64,000 bases of DNA, from positions 1 to 64,000 of the forward strand of contig CAZCOG010000017.1 of assembly GCA_964500445.1 (NCBI GenBank). Direction: 5' to 3'. The notes under the pieces were generated by a model. The model searched no databases and was not told the origin of the DNA. It saw nothing but the letters and a program-made list of their open reading frames with translations. Shown piece after piece: positions 1 to 8,621 of the stretch. Every line of letters starts with the position of its first letter. Position 1 is the first letter of the stretch. A program made the translations under genes and the position numbers. This DNA comes from Persicitalea sp964500445 (GTDB lineage: Bacteria; Bacteroidota; Bacteroidia; Cytophagales; Spirosomataceae).

Positions 1-1414
1 CGGAGTCCGTGGCGCTGTTGTTGCCCAGATTAGGATCGATCACACCCGCCGGGGCTGTCACCGTGGCCGTGTTGTCTAGGTTGCCGGTGAAGGCGGGTGA
101 CACGGTACCTGTCACCATGAAGGTCACCGAGTTGCCCGCTCCGGCCGGAATATTCACTGAAGCTGACAGGGCGTTGCCTGTACCGTTGCCACCACTGACC
201 ACGCTGGCCGTTCCGGTCGCCACCGAGTTCCAGGTCACACCCGTCAGGGCGGCGGGGATGGCGTCAGCTACTGTGGCACCCACCACGTCGCTGGGGCCCG
301 AGTTACTGACCACGATCGTGTAGGTAAGGCTGGTACCGGGTGTGTAGTTGGCTCTGCCGTCGGTCTTGGTGATAGCCAGGTCGGCTACCGGTACAGGAAC
401 CGTCGTTACCTGATCGTCATCATCTTCATCGGGAGTTTGTGGTCCGTTTCCGGGAGTAGAGTCGACATCGAGGTCGTTGGAAGCTGATACCTGGGCATAA
501 TTCAAATAAATACCCGTCGGATTGACCCGGGCCGTAATAGCGAGCGTTGCGGAATTGCCGGCCAGAATCGTTCCGATTGTCCATAAACCCGTAGTTTCAT
601 TATAGGTTGAAGCCGTAGCGCCATCATCACTTACATAGGTATATCCCGAAGGCAACTGGTCAGTAACTACGACACCAGTCGCCACGCCCGGACCGCTGTT
701 GGTGACCGTAATCGTGAACACGACATTACTGCCCACATTGGGAGTAGCGTTATCAACCATTTTGGTCAGCATCAGGTCAGAGCGACATTCTGTATCGGGA
801 CCAAGCTTGTCAATAAACTGTTCGAGCGGTTCCTGGTTGCCACCTGTGGGGGTACCTGTATCATTGCCCGGTTGTCCGGATCTCGAATAAAAACTTCCAC
901 CTACGTTTAGGGAAAAAGGGTCGGCTGCTGCGGCGGCTACAAAGGGGTCGGCCTTGGCCAGAATCCCAATTTGTCCAAAGCAACTATTTCCCAAGAAGGA
1001 GAATAATGCGACGGGAGTATTCGGGGCGAAAGGTCCATAATTTGTTCTGGACGGATCTTTACCGAAAACCAGGTAGCTGAAGCCAGTACTGAGTCCGAAG
1101 TCACTTCCAATCAGCTTGATCGGTTGTTCGGACCAAAAGCCTCGTATATTAGTGACAGAGCCCGGCACGATGTCGAAGGCCTCGGGTACTTTGAGGGTTA
1201 CCTGAGCGGTTCCGCCTGTTTCATCCGTATCCGGATTGAAGACATTGGGGGTACTATAATCAGGTACTACCCATACTGTATACCTGCCGGTAGACGCGTC
1301 GTATGTTAGCTGGTATTTTATGGTATTGGTAGATAGCTGGGCATAGACGGAGGTTGCCAGAAGAATCAATACCAATGCACTGAGCAGGTTTCTGAGGTAA
1401 TGTAATGTTCTCAT
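1..1414 (-). CDS. Secreted DUF11-repeat surface protein, partial (3' end outside window)
   Basis: The frame is open from an ATG at 1414 to the left edge, giving at least 471 residues; the C-terminus lies outside the window. Residues 1 to about 24 form a signal peptide (hydrophobic run ending in VYAQ). A unique N-terminal region of about 185 residues follows, then a DUF11 unit from about residue 210 (SDLMLTKMVDNATPN, LPSGYTYVSDDG). An acidic Asp/Glu-rich linker comes next, then a second DUF11 unit from about residue 345 (ADLAITKTDG). DUF11 units are Ig-like folds common in Bacteroidota cell-surface and secreted proteins. The gene starts 44 bases after the neighbouring DUF11 gene in the same direction, so an operon is likely. 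The ligand or surface role cannot be deduced. Its second unit is nearly identical in DNA to a unit of that neighbour. Confidence 0.85.
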   Translation of the reverse strand, partial: MRTLHYLRNLLSALVLILLATSVYAQLSTNTIKYQLTYDASTGRYTVWVVPDYSTPNVFNPDTDETGGTAQVTLKVPEAFDIVPGSVTNIRGFWSEQPIKLIGSDFGLSTGFSYLVFGKDPSRTNYGPFAPNTPVALFSFLGNSCFGQIGILAKADPFVAAAAADPFSLNVGGSFYSRSGQPGNDTGTPTGGNQEPLEQFIDKLGPDTECRSDLMLTKMVDNATPNVGSNVVFTITVTNSGPGVATGVVVTDQLPSGYTYVSDDGATASTYNETTGLWTIGTILAGNSATLAITARVNPTGIYLNYAQVSASNDLDVDSTPGNGPQTPDEDDDDQVTTVPVPVADLAITKTDGRANYTPGTSLTYTIVVSNSGPSDVVGATVADAIPAALTGVTWNSVATGTASVVSGGNGTGNALSASVNIPAGAGNSVTFMVTGTVSPAFTGNLDNTATVTAPAGVIDPNLGNNSATDS

Positions 1415-1458
1415 AATGGGTTGTCGTAAAGATTTCCGATCTAGTTTTTCTTTCTGGT

Positions 1459-4400
1459 TTATTCAGGGAGTTGTTGCTGGATGATGAAATTGTTGTCTTT
1501 GGGTGTGTTGGCCGGATGGTTTCTGAAAACATTCTGGTAGATATATTCCACGTCATTGCCAATACCTTGATAAATGGCTTTTCCATCCAGGTTGATGTCT
1601 CCGCTAAAATAGCCTTTGAGGATGTAGATGGGCAGGGCATTGGTGTTTCCTGAGGCACCTGTCACCTGCTGGTAGATTGTATTCACATCATTATTAGTGC
1701 CCTGATAGATTACCGCATTGTCGCGCAGGGCATTACCCGCCCACATCGCCTTACCCTGCAACACATCTACTTGAGGCTGGTGAATTGGTTGTATGCCTTT
1801 GCGGTAGGTGAGGGTAGAAGATTTCCGGAAATCAACCGTAGTACCTGCCGTTGTCATCACTACGGCTCCTGCGGTCATCACGGCCAGGTGGTTGCGGTGC
1901 CGAACGGCTACGTAGTAGGTAGAGCCCGCTGGTGAGCGCACCGGAAGTGGCGTCACTCCGTCCAGATCCACGATGTCGCCATCACGTTGCAGCAGCGCCG
2001 AACGACTGCTGACAATCACCGAAGGGTCCGCCGCATTGCGCAGTTCTACAAACACCCAGTCCACGATCGCGTCTCGGCCCGTCGTATTCAGCACGCTGGC
2101 CGGAATAGTGTTGGCTGCCACCGTTGGATTCCAGTAGCTATAGGGGGAAGTGAGGGGAATCAATTGAGTCGGTGCCCGCAGGTTGTCACGCATCAGCGAA
2201 TCGACCACAGAAGGGCTCGAGTAGGTGATTCCGAAAAGTGCGCCCTGCAGGTACACCTTGGGTCTCAAAATCTGCGCCTGAACCCCTGCCGTGGAAGTGT
2301 TATTGACCGGGTTGAGATCAGTTTCGTTGCCCGACACGATTGCTGTGTTGGCGTAAGTACCCGAAGCATTTATTGTAGCGGTGATTGTCAGCGTTGCGCT
2401 ATTCCCATTGGCGAGGTTACCGATAGTCCATACGCCGGTACCACTGTTATAACTACCTAACGATCCGGTGCTGGATACATAGGAATATCCCCCGGGAAGC
2501 AGATCTGCCACCGACACCCCTGTGGCCGCACTGGGCCCGTTGTTGGTCGCTACTAGGGTGAAAGTCACGTTGGCTCCTATGTCGGGCCTTTGAATAACTA
2601 CCGTTTTTGAAATGCTCAAATCTGTACGGGGAGCCGGCGTATCGCTATCGGTAGCGGTGTTGTTGGCCGGGGTTGGGTCGGTCACACCTGCGGGGGCGGT
2701 CACCGTAGCGGTGTTGATCAGGTTCCCCGTAGCGGCGGCCGACACGGTACCCGTTACGTTAAAGGTTACCGTATTGCCCGCTCCGGCCGGAATATTCACT
2801 AAGGCAAACAAGTTGTTGCCGCTGCCAGTGCCGCCGCTAACCACGCTGGCTGTACCTGCCGTAGTCGAGGTCCAGGTCACATCCGTCAGTACGGCCGGAA
2901 TGGCATCGTCCACCCTGGCACCTGCTACGTTGCTGGGCCCGCTGTTGCTCACCACGATTGTGTAGGTAAGGCTGGTACCGGGCGTGTAGGTGGCGCTGCC
3001 GTCGGTCTTGGTGATAGCCAGGTTGGCGATGGAGTTCTGCGTGTCGGTGTCGGTGGCGGTGTTGTTGGCCAGATTGGGATCGGTCACACCCGCAGGAACC
3101 GCCACCGTAGCGACATTGACCAGGTTGCCAGTGAAGCCGCTGGGCACAGCCAGCGTGACAGTGTAGGTGGCGCTGGCGCCGCTGGGCAGGTTGACACTCT
3201 GGCTGATGTTTCCGCTGCCGCTGGCCGTGCCGGTGGCTCCGCCAGCGAAGGTAGCTGTCCAGGCAGTGATGCTGGTTCCCGCCGGGGCATTGTCGGTAAT
3301 GGTAGCGGCCGTCACGCTACTGGGGCCATTGTTGGTGACGGTGATGGTATAATTGATGCTGTTACCAGGTGTGTAGGTGGTGCTGCCGTCGGTTTTAGTG
3401 ACAGCCAGGTCGGCAATAGGTACCGGAACGGGAGTGCTCGTGGAAGTATTATTTGCCGGAGCGGGGTCATTCTGGTTGCCCGATACCGTAGCTGTGTTGG
3501 CGTAGTTGCCCGTCGGCCTCACGGTAGCTGTAATCTGTAAGGAGGTACTAGCCGAACTGGCCAGGTTTCCGATTGTCCATATACCTGTGCTGCTATTGTA
3601 GGCAATCCCACCATTATTACTTACATAAGTATATCCATTAGGGAGCAGATCGCTTACGCTAACACCCGTAGCTGGGGAAGGACCATTATTTGTTACCGTC
3701 AAAGTGAAAACTACATTGCTATTGACATTGGGTGTAGAGTTATTGACTGACTTTACAATGCTCAGATCTGCATTACAACTTTGAATAGTAACCGTATAAG
3801 CCGTGGTGGGGCTGTAACAATTATTGGTTGCATCCTCAAAAGCAGCATAATAAGTACCTGCTCCAACACTGGCCGGATTGGGAAGTTTATTAGCAGCCGT
3901 GGCTACTGAACCCGTATGCCACGTCAATGTGGCTCCGGAAGGGACATTACAGGGTACTTGCGTGGTGAGGTCTACGGTAGTAGCCGGACAGGTATTGGTT
4001 AGGTTGATTGTTCCTGTACTTCTCGGAGTTACTACGGCATAAGCGTTATTGTTATTTGGATTTATGTCGGGCAGGCTGCTGGCTATACTGGCGATATTGG
4101 TATACAGCCCCGAACAGTTGACGGTGGCCGTTATGGTCAGAGTTGGGGTAGCTCCCACCGCCAGGTTTCCTATATTCCAGTTAGGAGCCGTAAAGGTACC
4201 CACTGAGGGGGTTGCGCTTACCAGTGTGTAGCCCGAAGGTAGCACATCCGTCACTACGGTATTAGGAGCAGCATTTGGACCGAGGTTTTGGGCCGTGACG
4301 GTAAAAGTTACCGTGCCGCCTTTATTGGGCGTAGCATTGTTCACGCTTTTGGAAAGCGTCAGGTCAGGACATCCCAACACTCCGGTAGCACTTACTTCTT

Positions 4401-5967
4401 TCTCCTGTCCCCAGCCAAAGGTATTGATGGTCCTGACATTCCCGAAGTCATTACATTGGAGGTTGTCTGTATCATTCCCGCCAACCGCAGGGGCCGGTAT
4501 GGTTTGGTTGGGATTGCCATTCCCATTCCAGGCATGGCCGGGAGAGGTACTTCCGACCAATGAGTTATCAATTCCAGCACCTGTTACGTTGTTCTGATTA
4601 TCATTACATGTTGTTCCGATATTGGTAAGTCCGCTATCATCCCAGTACAGTTTTGGAGAGGGCAGGCCGGCTGGCGAAATGGTCGTAACTGTAAAGCCTC
4701 CCTTATTTATTTCGGCATCATAAATCGGGAAATTGAACCGTCCCCTGAGGTAGGTCAGTTTCAGATTCAAGGACACATTGTTGGCAATGGAAACGCCCAA
4801 ACCATTTTTTCCATCCCAGGGAATGGTATTGGGGCCCGCCAGAAGGTCAAAGCCTTCAAGTATCCGGTCGGCAGTTCCTGCCTGATATCCCGCCACGCCG
4901 TTGAGGTCGAACAGAATCCGGACATCTCCATTGGCCGGAAGGTTGAATCTTACGCCATAAGGGGGTACGCAGCCTTCAAATATGGGCGATTGGAACGTGG
5001 GCTGGCCCGGATCGGTAGCCACAGGATATATGGTTGCATCCGGAGGATTGAGAAAAACCATATACCCCCCCGGTAAAGAGGGAGCAATAGTAGCATTCAC
5101 CGATTTTCGATCGACGAGGCGATTTCCAGAGTCGTTTACACCATAGTTATTGACCGCAACGGCGAATGCAAGAGGTTGGAAACCAGTAATGAATTGGAGC
5201 CTTACTACTAGTCGATCATCAGTATACGCATAAAAACTAGGAGCTGCATTAGCGCTTGCCAGTACGAAGAACGATGTTGGGTCAACAGCCACGAATCCCC
5301 ACTTGTATGAGAAAAGTCGGCCCGGCTGTACCGTGTAGGGAGAAGTTCTGTTGGCCACAGTCAGATCAAAAAGTGGCGAATCAATCCTTCCTGCGCTAGT
5401 AGTGATGGGTGTGGAGTTGGTAGTTGATGTGCCCAGCCAGTACTCGATCCAGTACTCTCCATTCACCGTGGGGTTGAATACCAGTGGCGAGTATCCCGTC
5501 GGTACGGAGCCATTGATGTTTGGGCCGGCTACAGCCTGCGCATAGGTATTTATCTTTCCGTTGCCGGTACCCGTCCAGAGTGTAGGGCCCAATGCGACCG
5601 TTCCGTTGGGATTCATAATCCGGTAAAAAACCGGGCTTGCCAGGTTTGCCGAAGTCCCATCATAATCCCGCCAGTCAAACCCAAAGTACAGACTTTCGGT
5701 AGAAAAATTTTTGATTGAAAAATACAGACGGTTGTCTTCGGGAGCGTTGAAATAGGAACCATTTGCCAGATCAGGCGCTGATAGCAGGGCCGAAATGGTG
5801 TTGCTGGTAGACGAAACCTGCCTGGTTCCTTCGGCAATAGCATAATGTGATAATGAAAACAGGAGTAGCCCTACCAGTCTCACCCACCCTGCACGGCCCA
5901 AAGCAGGATGTGCAGCGCTAGATTGGTCTTTTTGGCTCCTAGATTTTCTGAGTAAACTATTCAGCAT
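1459..5967 (-). CDS. Large secreted multi-DUF11 protein with dockerin-like C-terminal pair
   Basis: 1502 residues. The N-terminus carries a basic stretch and a hydrophobic signal (LVGLLLFSLSHYAIAEG). Residues of about 45-525 are a unique region with an IPWDGKNGLG segment reminiscent of FlgD-like Ig folds. Five DUF11 units follow at roughly 531-645, 732-850, 854-975, 982-1105 and 1112-1225. A Cys-containing Ig/PKD-like insert sits between the first two. The last 265 residues begin KVYLQGALFG and end in two similar segments (NAVIYQGTNNDVNTIY and KAIYQGIGNDVEYIY, the latter after GDINLDG) that resemble dockerin-type calcium loops. No classical type IX sorting domain is obvious, although this kind of C-terminal end recurs in exported Bacteroidota proteins. 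Probably a cell-surface or extracellular structural or adhesive protein. The start at 5967 is the longest; an internal start would cut into the signal. Confidence 0.85.
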   Translation of the reverse strand: MLNSLLRKSRSQKDQSSAAHPALGRAGWVRLVGLLLFSLSHYAIAEGTRQVSSTSNTISALLSAPDLANGSYFNAPEDNRLYFSIKNFSTESLYFGFDWRDYDGTSANLASPVFYRIMNPNGTVALGPTLWTGTGNGKINTYAQAVAGPNINGSVPTGYSPLVFNPTVNGEYWIEYWLGTSTTNSTPITTSAGRIDSPLFDLTVANRTSPYTVQPGRLFSYKWGFVAVDPTSFFVLASANAAPSFYAYTDDRLVVRLQFITGFQPLAFAVAVNNYGVNDSGNRLVDRKSVNATIAPSLPGGYMVFLNPPDATIYPVATDPGQPTFQSPIFEGCVPPYGVRFNLPANGDVRILFDLNGVAGYQAGTADRILEGFDLLAGPNTIPWDGKNGLGVSIANNVSLNLKLTYLRGRFNFPIYDAEINKGGFTVTTISPAGLPSPKLYWDDSGLTNIGTTCNDNQNNVTGAGIDNSLVGSTSPGHAWNGNGNPNQTIPAPAVGGNDTDNLQCNDFGNVRTINTFGWGQEKEVSATGVLGCPDLTLSKSVNNATPNKGGTVTFTVTAQNLGPNAAPNTVVTDVLPSGYTLVSATPSVGTFTAPNWNIGNLAVGATPTLTITATVNCSGLYTNIASIASSLPDINPNNNNAYAVVTPRSTGTINLTNTCPATTVDLTTQVPCNVPSGATLTWHTGSVATAANKLPNPASVGAGTYYAAFEDATNNCYSPTTAYTVTIQSCNADLSIVKSVNNSTPNVNSNVVFTLTVTNNGPSPATGVSVSDLLPNGYTYVSNNGGIAYNSSTGIWTIGNLASSASTSLQITATVRPTGNYANTATVSGNQNDPAPANNTSTSTPVPVPIADLAVTKTDGSTTYTPGNSINYTITVTNNGPSSVTAATITDNAPAGTSITAWTATFAGGATGTASGSGNISQSVNLPSGASATYTVTLAVPSGFTGNLVNVATVAVPAGVTDPNLANNTATDTDTQNSIANLAITKTDGSATYTPGTSLTYTIVVSNSGPSNVAGARVDDAIPAVLTDVTWTSTTAGTASVVSGGTGSGNNLFALVNIPAGAGNTVTFNVTGTVSAAATGNLINTATVTAPAGVTDPTPANNTATDSDTPAPRTDLSISKTVVIQRPDIGANVTFTLVATNNGPSAATGVSVADLLPGGYSYVSSTGSLGSYNSGTGVWTIGNLANGNSATLTITATINASGTYANTAIVSGNETDLNPVNNTSTAGVQAQILRPKVYLQGALFGITYSSPSVVDSLMRDNLRAPTQLIPLTSPYSYWNPTVAANTIPASVLNTTGRDAIVDWVFVELRNAADPSVIVSSRSALLQRDGDIVDLDGVTPLPVRSPAGSTYYVAVRHRNHLAVMTAGAVVMTTAGTTVDFRKSSTLTYRKGIQPIHQPQVDVLQGKAMWAGNALRDNAVIYQGTNNDVNTIYQQVTGASGNTNALPIYILKGYFSGDINLDGKAIYQGIGNDVEYIYQNVFRNHPANTPKDNNFIIQQQLPE

Positions 5968-6006
5968 AAAGGTCCTTTTGAGTATGCGAATACTATTTGA
6001 TTTTCG

Positions 6007-7158
6007 TCAATTAAATAGAGGTGATGACGATCCTGCTCTACATACCGTGACCGTGGCAGTAGCACTATTATTGGCCGCATTGCTATCGGGTTGGTTGGCG
6101 GTGACGCTAGCCGTATTGTTATAGGTCCCGGCGGTGTTCACGATTCCTACGAGTACCATCGAGGCTGAGGCACCGGAAGTAAGACTCCCGATCGTCCAGA
6201 CGCCGGTCGAGCTGGCGTAGGTAGTTGTTGAGGGCGTCAGAGTAGCACCAATGAAAGTATAGCCTGAGGGTAAAAGATCAGTAACTACCACATTCGTAGC
6301 AGTAATGGGGCCATTGTTGATAACATTGACCGTGAAAGTGATGGCCTGTCCTACCGTGGTCGAACTGTTATTGGCTGTTTTTGTGATAGCTAGATCCAAC
6401 AGATTACTGGCATAAGAAACCACCACCCGACCATCGGCGCCCATACCGCTATTTCCCCCCAGTGACCCACGCCCGCCGCCGCCGCCGCCGGGTGCTTGGC
6501 CATTGTTTCCGGGCTGCGTGGCGTCTCCACCGTCTCCCCCATTACCGGCTCCGGTTCCTCCATTGCCACCCAGGGTCAGTCCGCCATTCGCTCCATTGTT
6601 TCCGTTACCCGTACTGAAAGCCGATCCACCGCCACCGCCGCCACCGCCAACACCAGTAGTTCCTCCTCGGCTACCGCCCGCCCCCCCGGCATACCGGGTG
6701 GTGCCTATACTGGCCGCTACCGTTCCACCCGGACCTCCTGAGTTGGTACCCCCGCTGCCCCCGTCAGCAACTACCAGGTTGTTTCCGAAAACCGTAGCTT
6801 GTCCTGATTGGCCGGGATTGCCCGTTGCCACTCCTCCGGCACCTACCACGACGGTGTAGGTCGTGCCTTGCGTTACATTAAGCGTTGAACTTGCATAGGC
6901 CCCGCCGCCGCCGGCTCCCCGGTTGCTGGTGCCATCTCCACGGGCACCTCCTCCACCCCCCCACGCCTGCACGGTGATAGAGGTCACCCCTGCGGGAACC
7001 GTGAAGGTATAGGTACCTGCCGTGTTGAATGTTTGAGTAGCTACCTGGGCATACAGTAAGTGAAAGCCTGTCAATAACAACAGCGCAATGTTTACTATAC
7101 CTGTTCGGATCCATGTCGTCAGGACATGGGTGTTTCTGTAAATGGGGTTAATTTCCAT
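6007..7158 (-). CDS. Secreted glycine-rich plus DUF11 protein
   Basis: 383 residues. A signal sequence (NIALLLLTGFHLLYAQ) ends near residue 38. It is followed by a FNTAGTYTFTVPAGVTS strand region and a glycine-rich domain (about residues 65-250, with several GGGGG runs), the kind seen in Bacteroidota surface proteins. One DUF11 unit occupies about 255-370 (DLAITKTANNSSTTVGQ). The protein ends abruptly in CRAGSSSPLFN soon after this unit, so it may have lost further repeats. It is the first gene of a probable three-gene operon: 39 bases separate it from the 1502-residue protein. The GC-rich Gly codons give simple (CCG)n runs around 6470-6492 that could slip. The function is unknown; a surface or matrix role is inferred only from domain type. 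Confidence 0.8.
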   Translation of the reverse strand: MEINPIYRNTHVLTTWIRTGIVNIALLLLTGFHLLYAQVATQTFNTAGTYTFTVPAGVTSITVQAWGGGGGARGDGTSNRGAGGGGAYASSTLNVTQGTTYTVVVGAGGVATGNPGQSGQATVFGNNLVVADGGSGGTNSGGPGGTVAASIGTTRYAGGAGGSRGGTTGVGGGGGGGGSAFSTGNGNNGANGGLTLGGNGGTGAGNGGDGGDATQPGNNGQAPGGGGGGRGSLGGNSGMGADGRVVVSYASNLLDLAITKTANNSSTTVGQAITFTVNVINNGPITATNVVVTDLLPSGYTFIGATLTPSTTTYASSTGVWTIGSLTSGASASMVLVGIVNTAGTYNNTASVTANQPDSNAANNSATATVTVCRAGSSSPLFN

Positions 7159-7620
7159 TCGCGATTAATAATGTGTTGGACGATCAATGTCACAGTGGAT
7201 ACCCTCGTAAAATCTTTTTCTATACTTCGCTTTTTTTCTTTTTTACGCTGGTAGCTTTCATTGGAGGGGAGATGGTAAAGAAGGGGGCAATCTCTATGCC
7301 AATTATTGGATTTAACCGAATAATGAAATTAGCTGGTTACTTAAATGCACTCTTAGTCCAGATATTTGCCTTAACGAATTTGAATAATCCAAAAAAAGAG
7401 GCAAGGCAGTGGGTCGTTATTTTGGAAAGAAAAGGGGGAAATCGAAAGAACGGCCGTTCCTCAAAAACCGGGCCATTTTCTTGTTTTTGGATCAAATTTC
7501 AGGCCTCTTTATTTTGTTTTTTGAAACTTAAATTCAACAATATTCAAGTTGATAAAATTGGTCGTTCTTCCCTTTTTGGGTAGGTTTACCAATCATAGAA
7601 GCCAACTTATTTTAAGAGAA
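7159..7620. other. Intergenic region between divergent genes
   Basis: 462 bases separating the DUF11 operon (minus) from dihydrofolate reductase (plus). It is AT-rich, with poly-pyrimidine runs near 7226-7242. A 411-base open frame on the plus strand (7173-7583) has low-complexity Phe/Lys-rich translation and no recognisable family, so I read this as non-coding promoter space. No clear -7/-33 promoter pair was seen. Confidence 0.5.
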
Positions 7621-8118
7621 ATGCAGTTGACAATCATCGCCGCCATGAGCGAAAACCATTGTGTAGGCCAGGGCGACCACCTGCCTTGGAAACTACCTGA
7701 CGAGTGGGAGTACTTTAAGAAAACTACTGCTGGAAAGCCTTTTCTGATTGGGCGCAAAAGCTACGAAGCACCGGATGGGTTGTACTCCGGCTACCGAAAT
7801 GTGGTCGTAAGTACTAGGAATGGCCTCATACTTAATCATCAGCCCGCCGAGCAGGCGCAAAGCTTAGAGGAAGCGCTGACAATGCTGGCCCACGAAGAGG
7901 AGGTTTTCGTGCTGGGTGGTGTAAGTATTTTCGAGGAAATGCTGCCGCGAGCGGACAAGCTGTACCTGACAATTGTCCACGCGACTATCGAAGGGGATGC
8001 CTATTTTCCGGAAATTGACTGGACGAATTGGAAAGAAGTATACTCCGATCGTCACGAGGCCGACGATCGTCATGCGTACGCCTTTTCGATGAAGCGGTTT
8101 GTGCGTGTCACCATATAG
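7621..8118 (+). CDS. folA: Dihydrofolate reductase
   Basis: 165 residues, the usual length for a bacterial chromosomal DHFR. It reduces dihydrofolate to tetrahydrofolate with NADPH, in the cytoplasm, for thymidylate, purine and methionine synthesis. Family marks are LTIIAAMSENHCVGQGDHLPW at the N-terminus, the catalytic acid Asp27 in LPDEW, the IGRKSYE segment, the NADPH-contacting VLGGVSIFEEML segment and the C-terminal GDAYFPEIDW strand. I chose the ATG at 7621 because the N-terminal beta strand starts there; the in-frame extension back to 7549 adds 24 residues with no family resemblance. Thymidylate synthase is not adjacent. The gene ends before a strong hairpin shared with the convergent gene. 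Confidence 0.95.
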   Translation: MQLTIIAAMSENHCVGQGDHLPWKLPDEWEYFKKTTAGKPFLIGRKSYEAPDGLYSGYRNVVVSTRNGLILNHQPAEQAQSLEEALTMLAHEEEVFVLGGVSIFEEMLPRADKLYLTIVHATIEGDAYFPEIDWTNWKEVYSDRHEADDRHAYAFSMKRFVRVTI

Positions 8119-8143
8119 CACTCTATGGATTATTCTCGTTCAT

Positions 8144-8195
8144 AAATCAGGCGATCAGGTAGTTTTGTATTAAAAACTACCTGATCGCCTGATTT
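8144..8195. terminator. Perfect 23-bp inverted repeat, probable bidirectional terminator
   Basis: Arms at 8144-8166 and 8173-8195 are exact reverse complements, with a 6-base loop (gtatta). Each arm has a T-run at its loop end and A/T at the outer end. It lies between the 3' ends of dihydrofolate reductase (plus) and the small secreted protein gene (minus), the expected place for a terminator serving both. Confidence 0.8.
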
Positions 8196-8243
8196 GAAAT
8201 CTTTTATAATTTTAAAGTTACTTATTTATGATAACCGGTGACT

Positions 8244-8600
8244 TCAATGCTGAGTCTTGTAGTTACCGGGATTTGTTAGTGGATTCAACCGCGTGGGCGT
8301 CGGATTGGAATTCCGGAAAAACGACCAACCCGGGCGCCGCTTGTACTTCGGTGTATTGGGCTGAAAGCTTGCTTGGGGGACTACGATGCGCCGAGGCACG
8401 ATGCCAACACGCGAAGGGTACCGAGAGCGGCTATAAACTTTTTGCATACTGTCAGCCTTTTTGGCTTTGTGAGGATGCTTGTAATTATGCACCGATACAC
8501 CGGGGTCAACTTTTATTTTTTGTTTATCCTGGGAAAGGGCCTCGAAGCCACTCAACAGCATTGCGAAGATGGTAACAAGAAATGAATGAATGGTACGCAT
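8244..8600 (-). CDS. Small secreted protein of unknown family, copy 1
   Basis: 118 residues. A signal peptide (SFLVTIFAMLLSGFEALSQ) ends near residue 24, leaving a mature basic protein of about 94 residues. It has two well conserved blocks shared with the gene at 22420-22773: VDPGVSVHNYKHPHKAK near residues 32-48, and a C-terminal block with KYKRR, WSFF and NSNPTPTRLNPLTNP. I know no named domain for it. The many His, Lys, Arg and Tyr residues could suggest binding to an anionic surface or RNA/DNA outside the cytoplasm, but that is speculation. It starts 21 bases downstream of the four-helix sensor gene in the same direction, so the two may be cotranscribed. Confidence 0.75.
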   Translation of the reverse strand: MRTIHSFLVTIFAMLLSGFEALSQDKQKIKVDPGVSVHNYKHPHKAKKADSMQKVYSRSRYPSRVGIVPRRIVVPQASFQPNTPKYKRRPGWSFFRNSNPTPTRLNPLTNPGNYKTQH

Positions 8601-8621
8601 GACTAGGTTTGTTTACTGGAG

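Noticed and set aside
1..7158. Repeat-rich region as a possible CRISPR or tandem-repeat array
   Set aside because: The repeats are protein modules (DUF11) in open frames with unequal spacing, not short regular repeats with spacers.
7173..7583. 137-codon plus-strand frame upstream of dihydrofolate reductase
   Set aside because: Low-complexity Phe/Lys-rich translation, no family, overlaps the next gene's upstream region; taken as promoter space.
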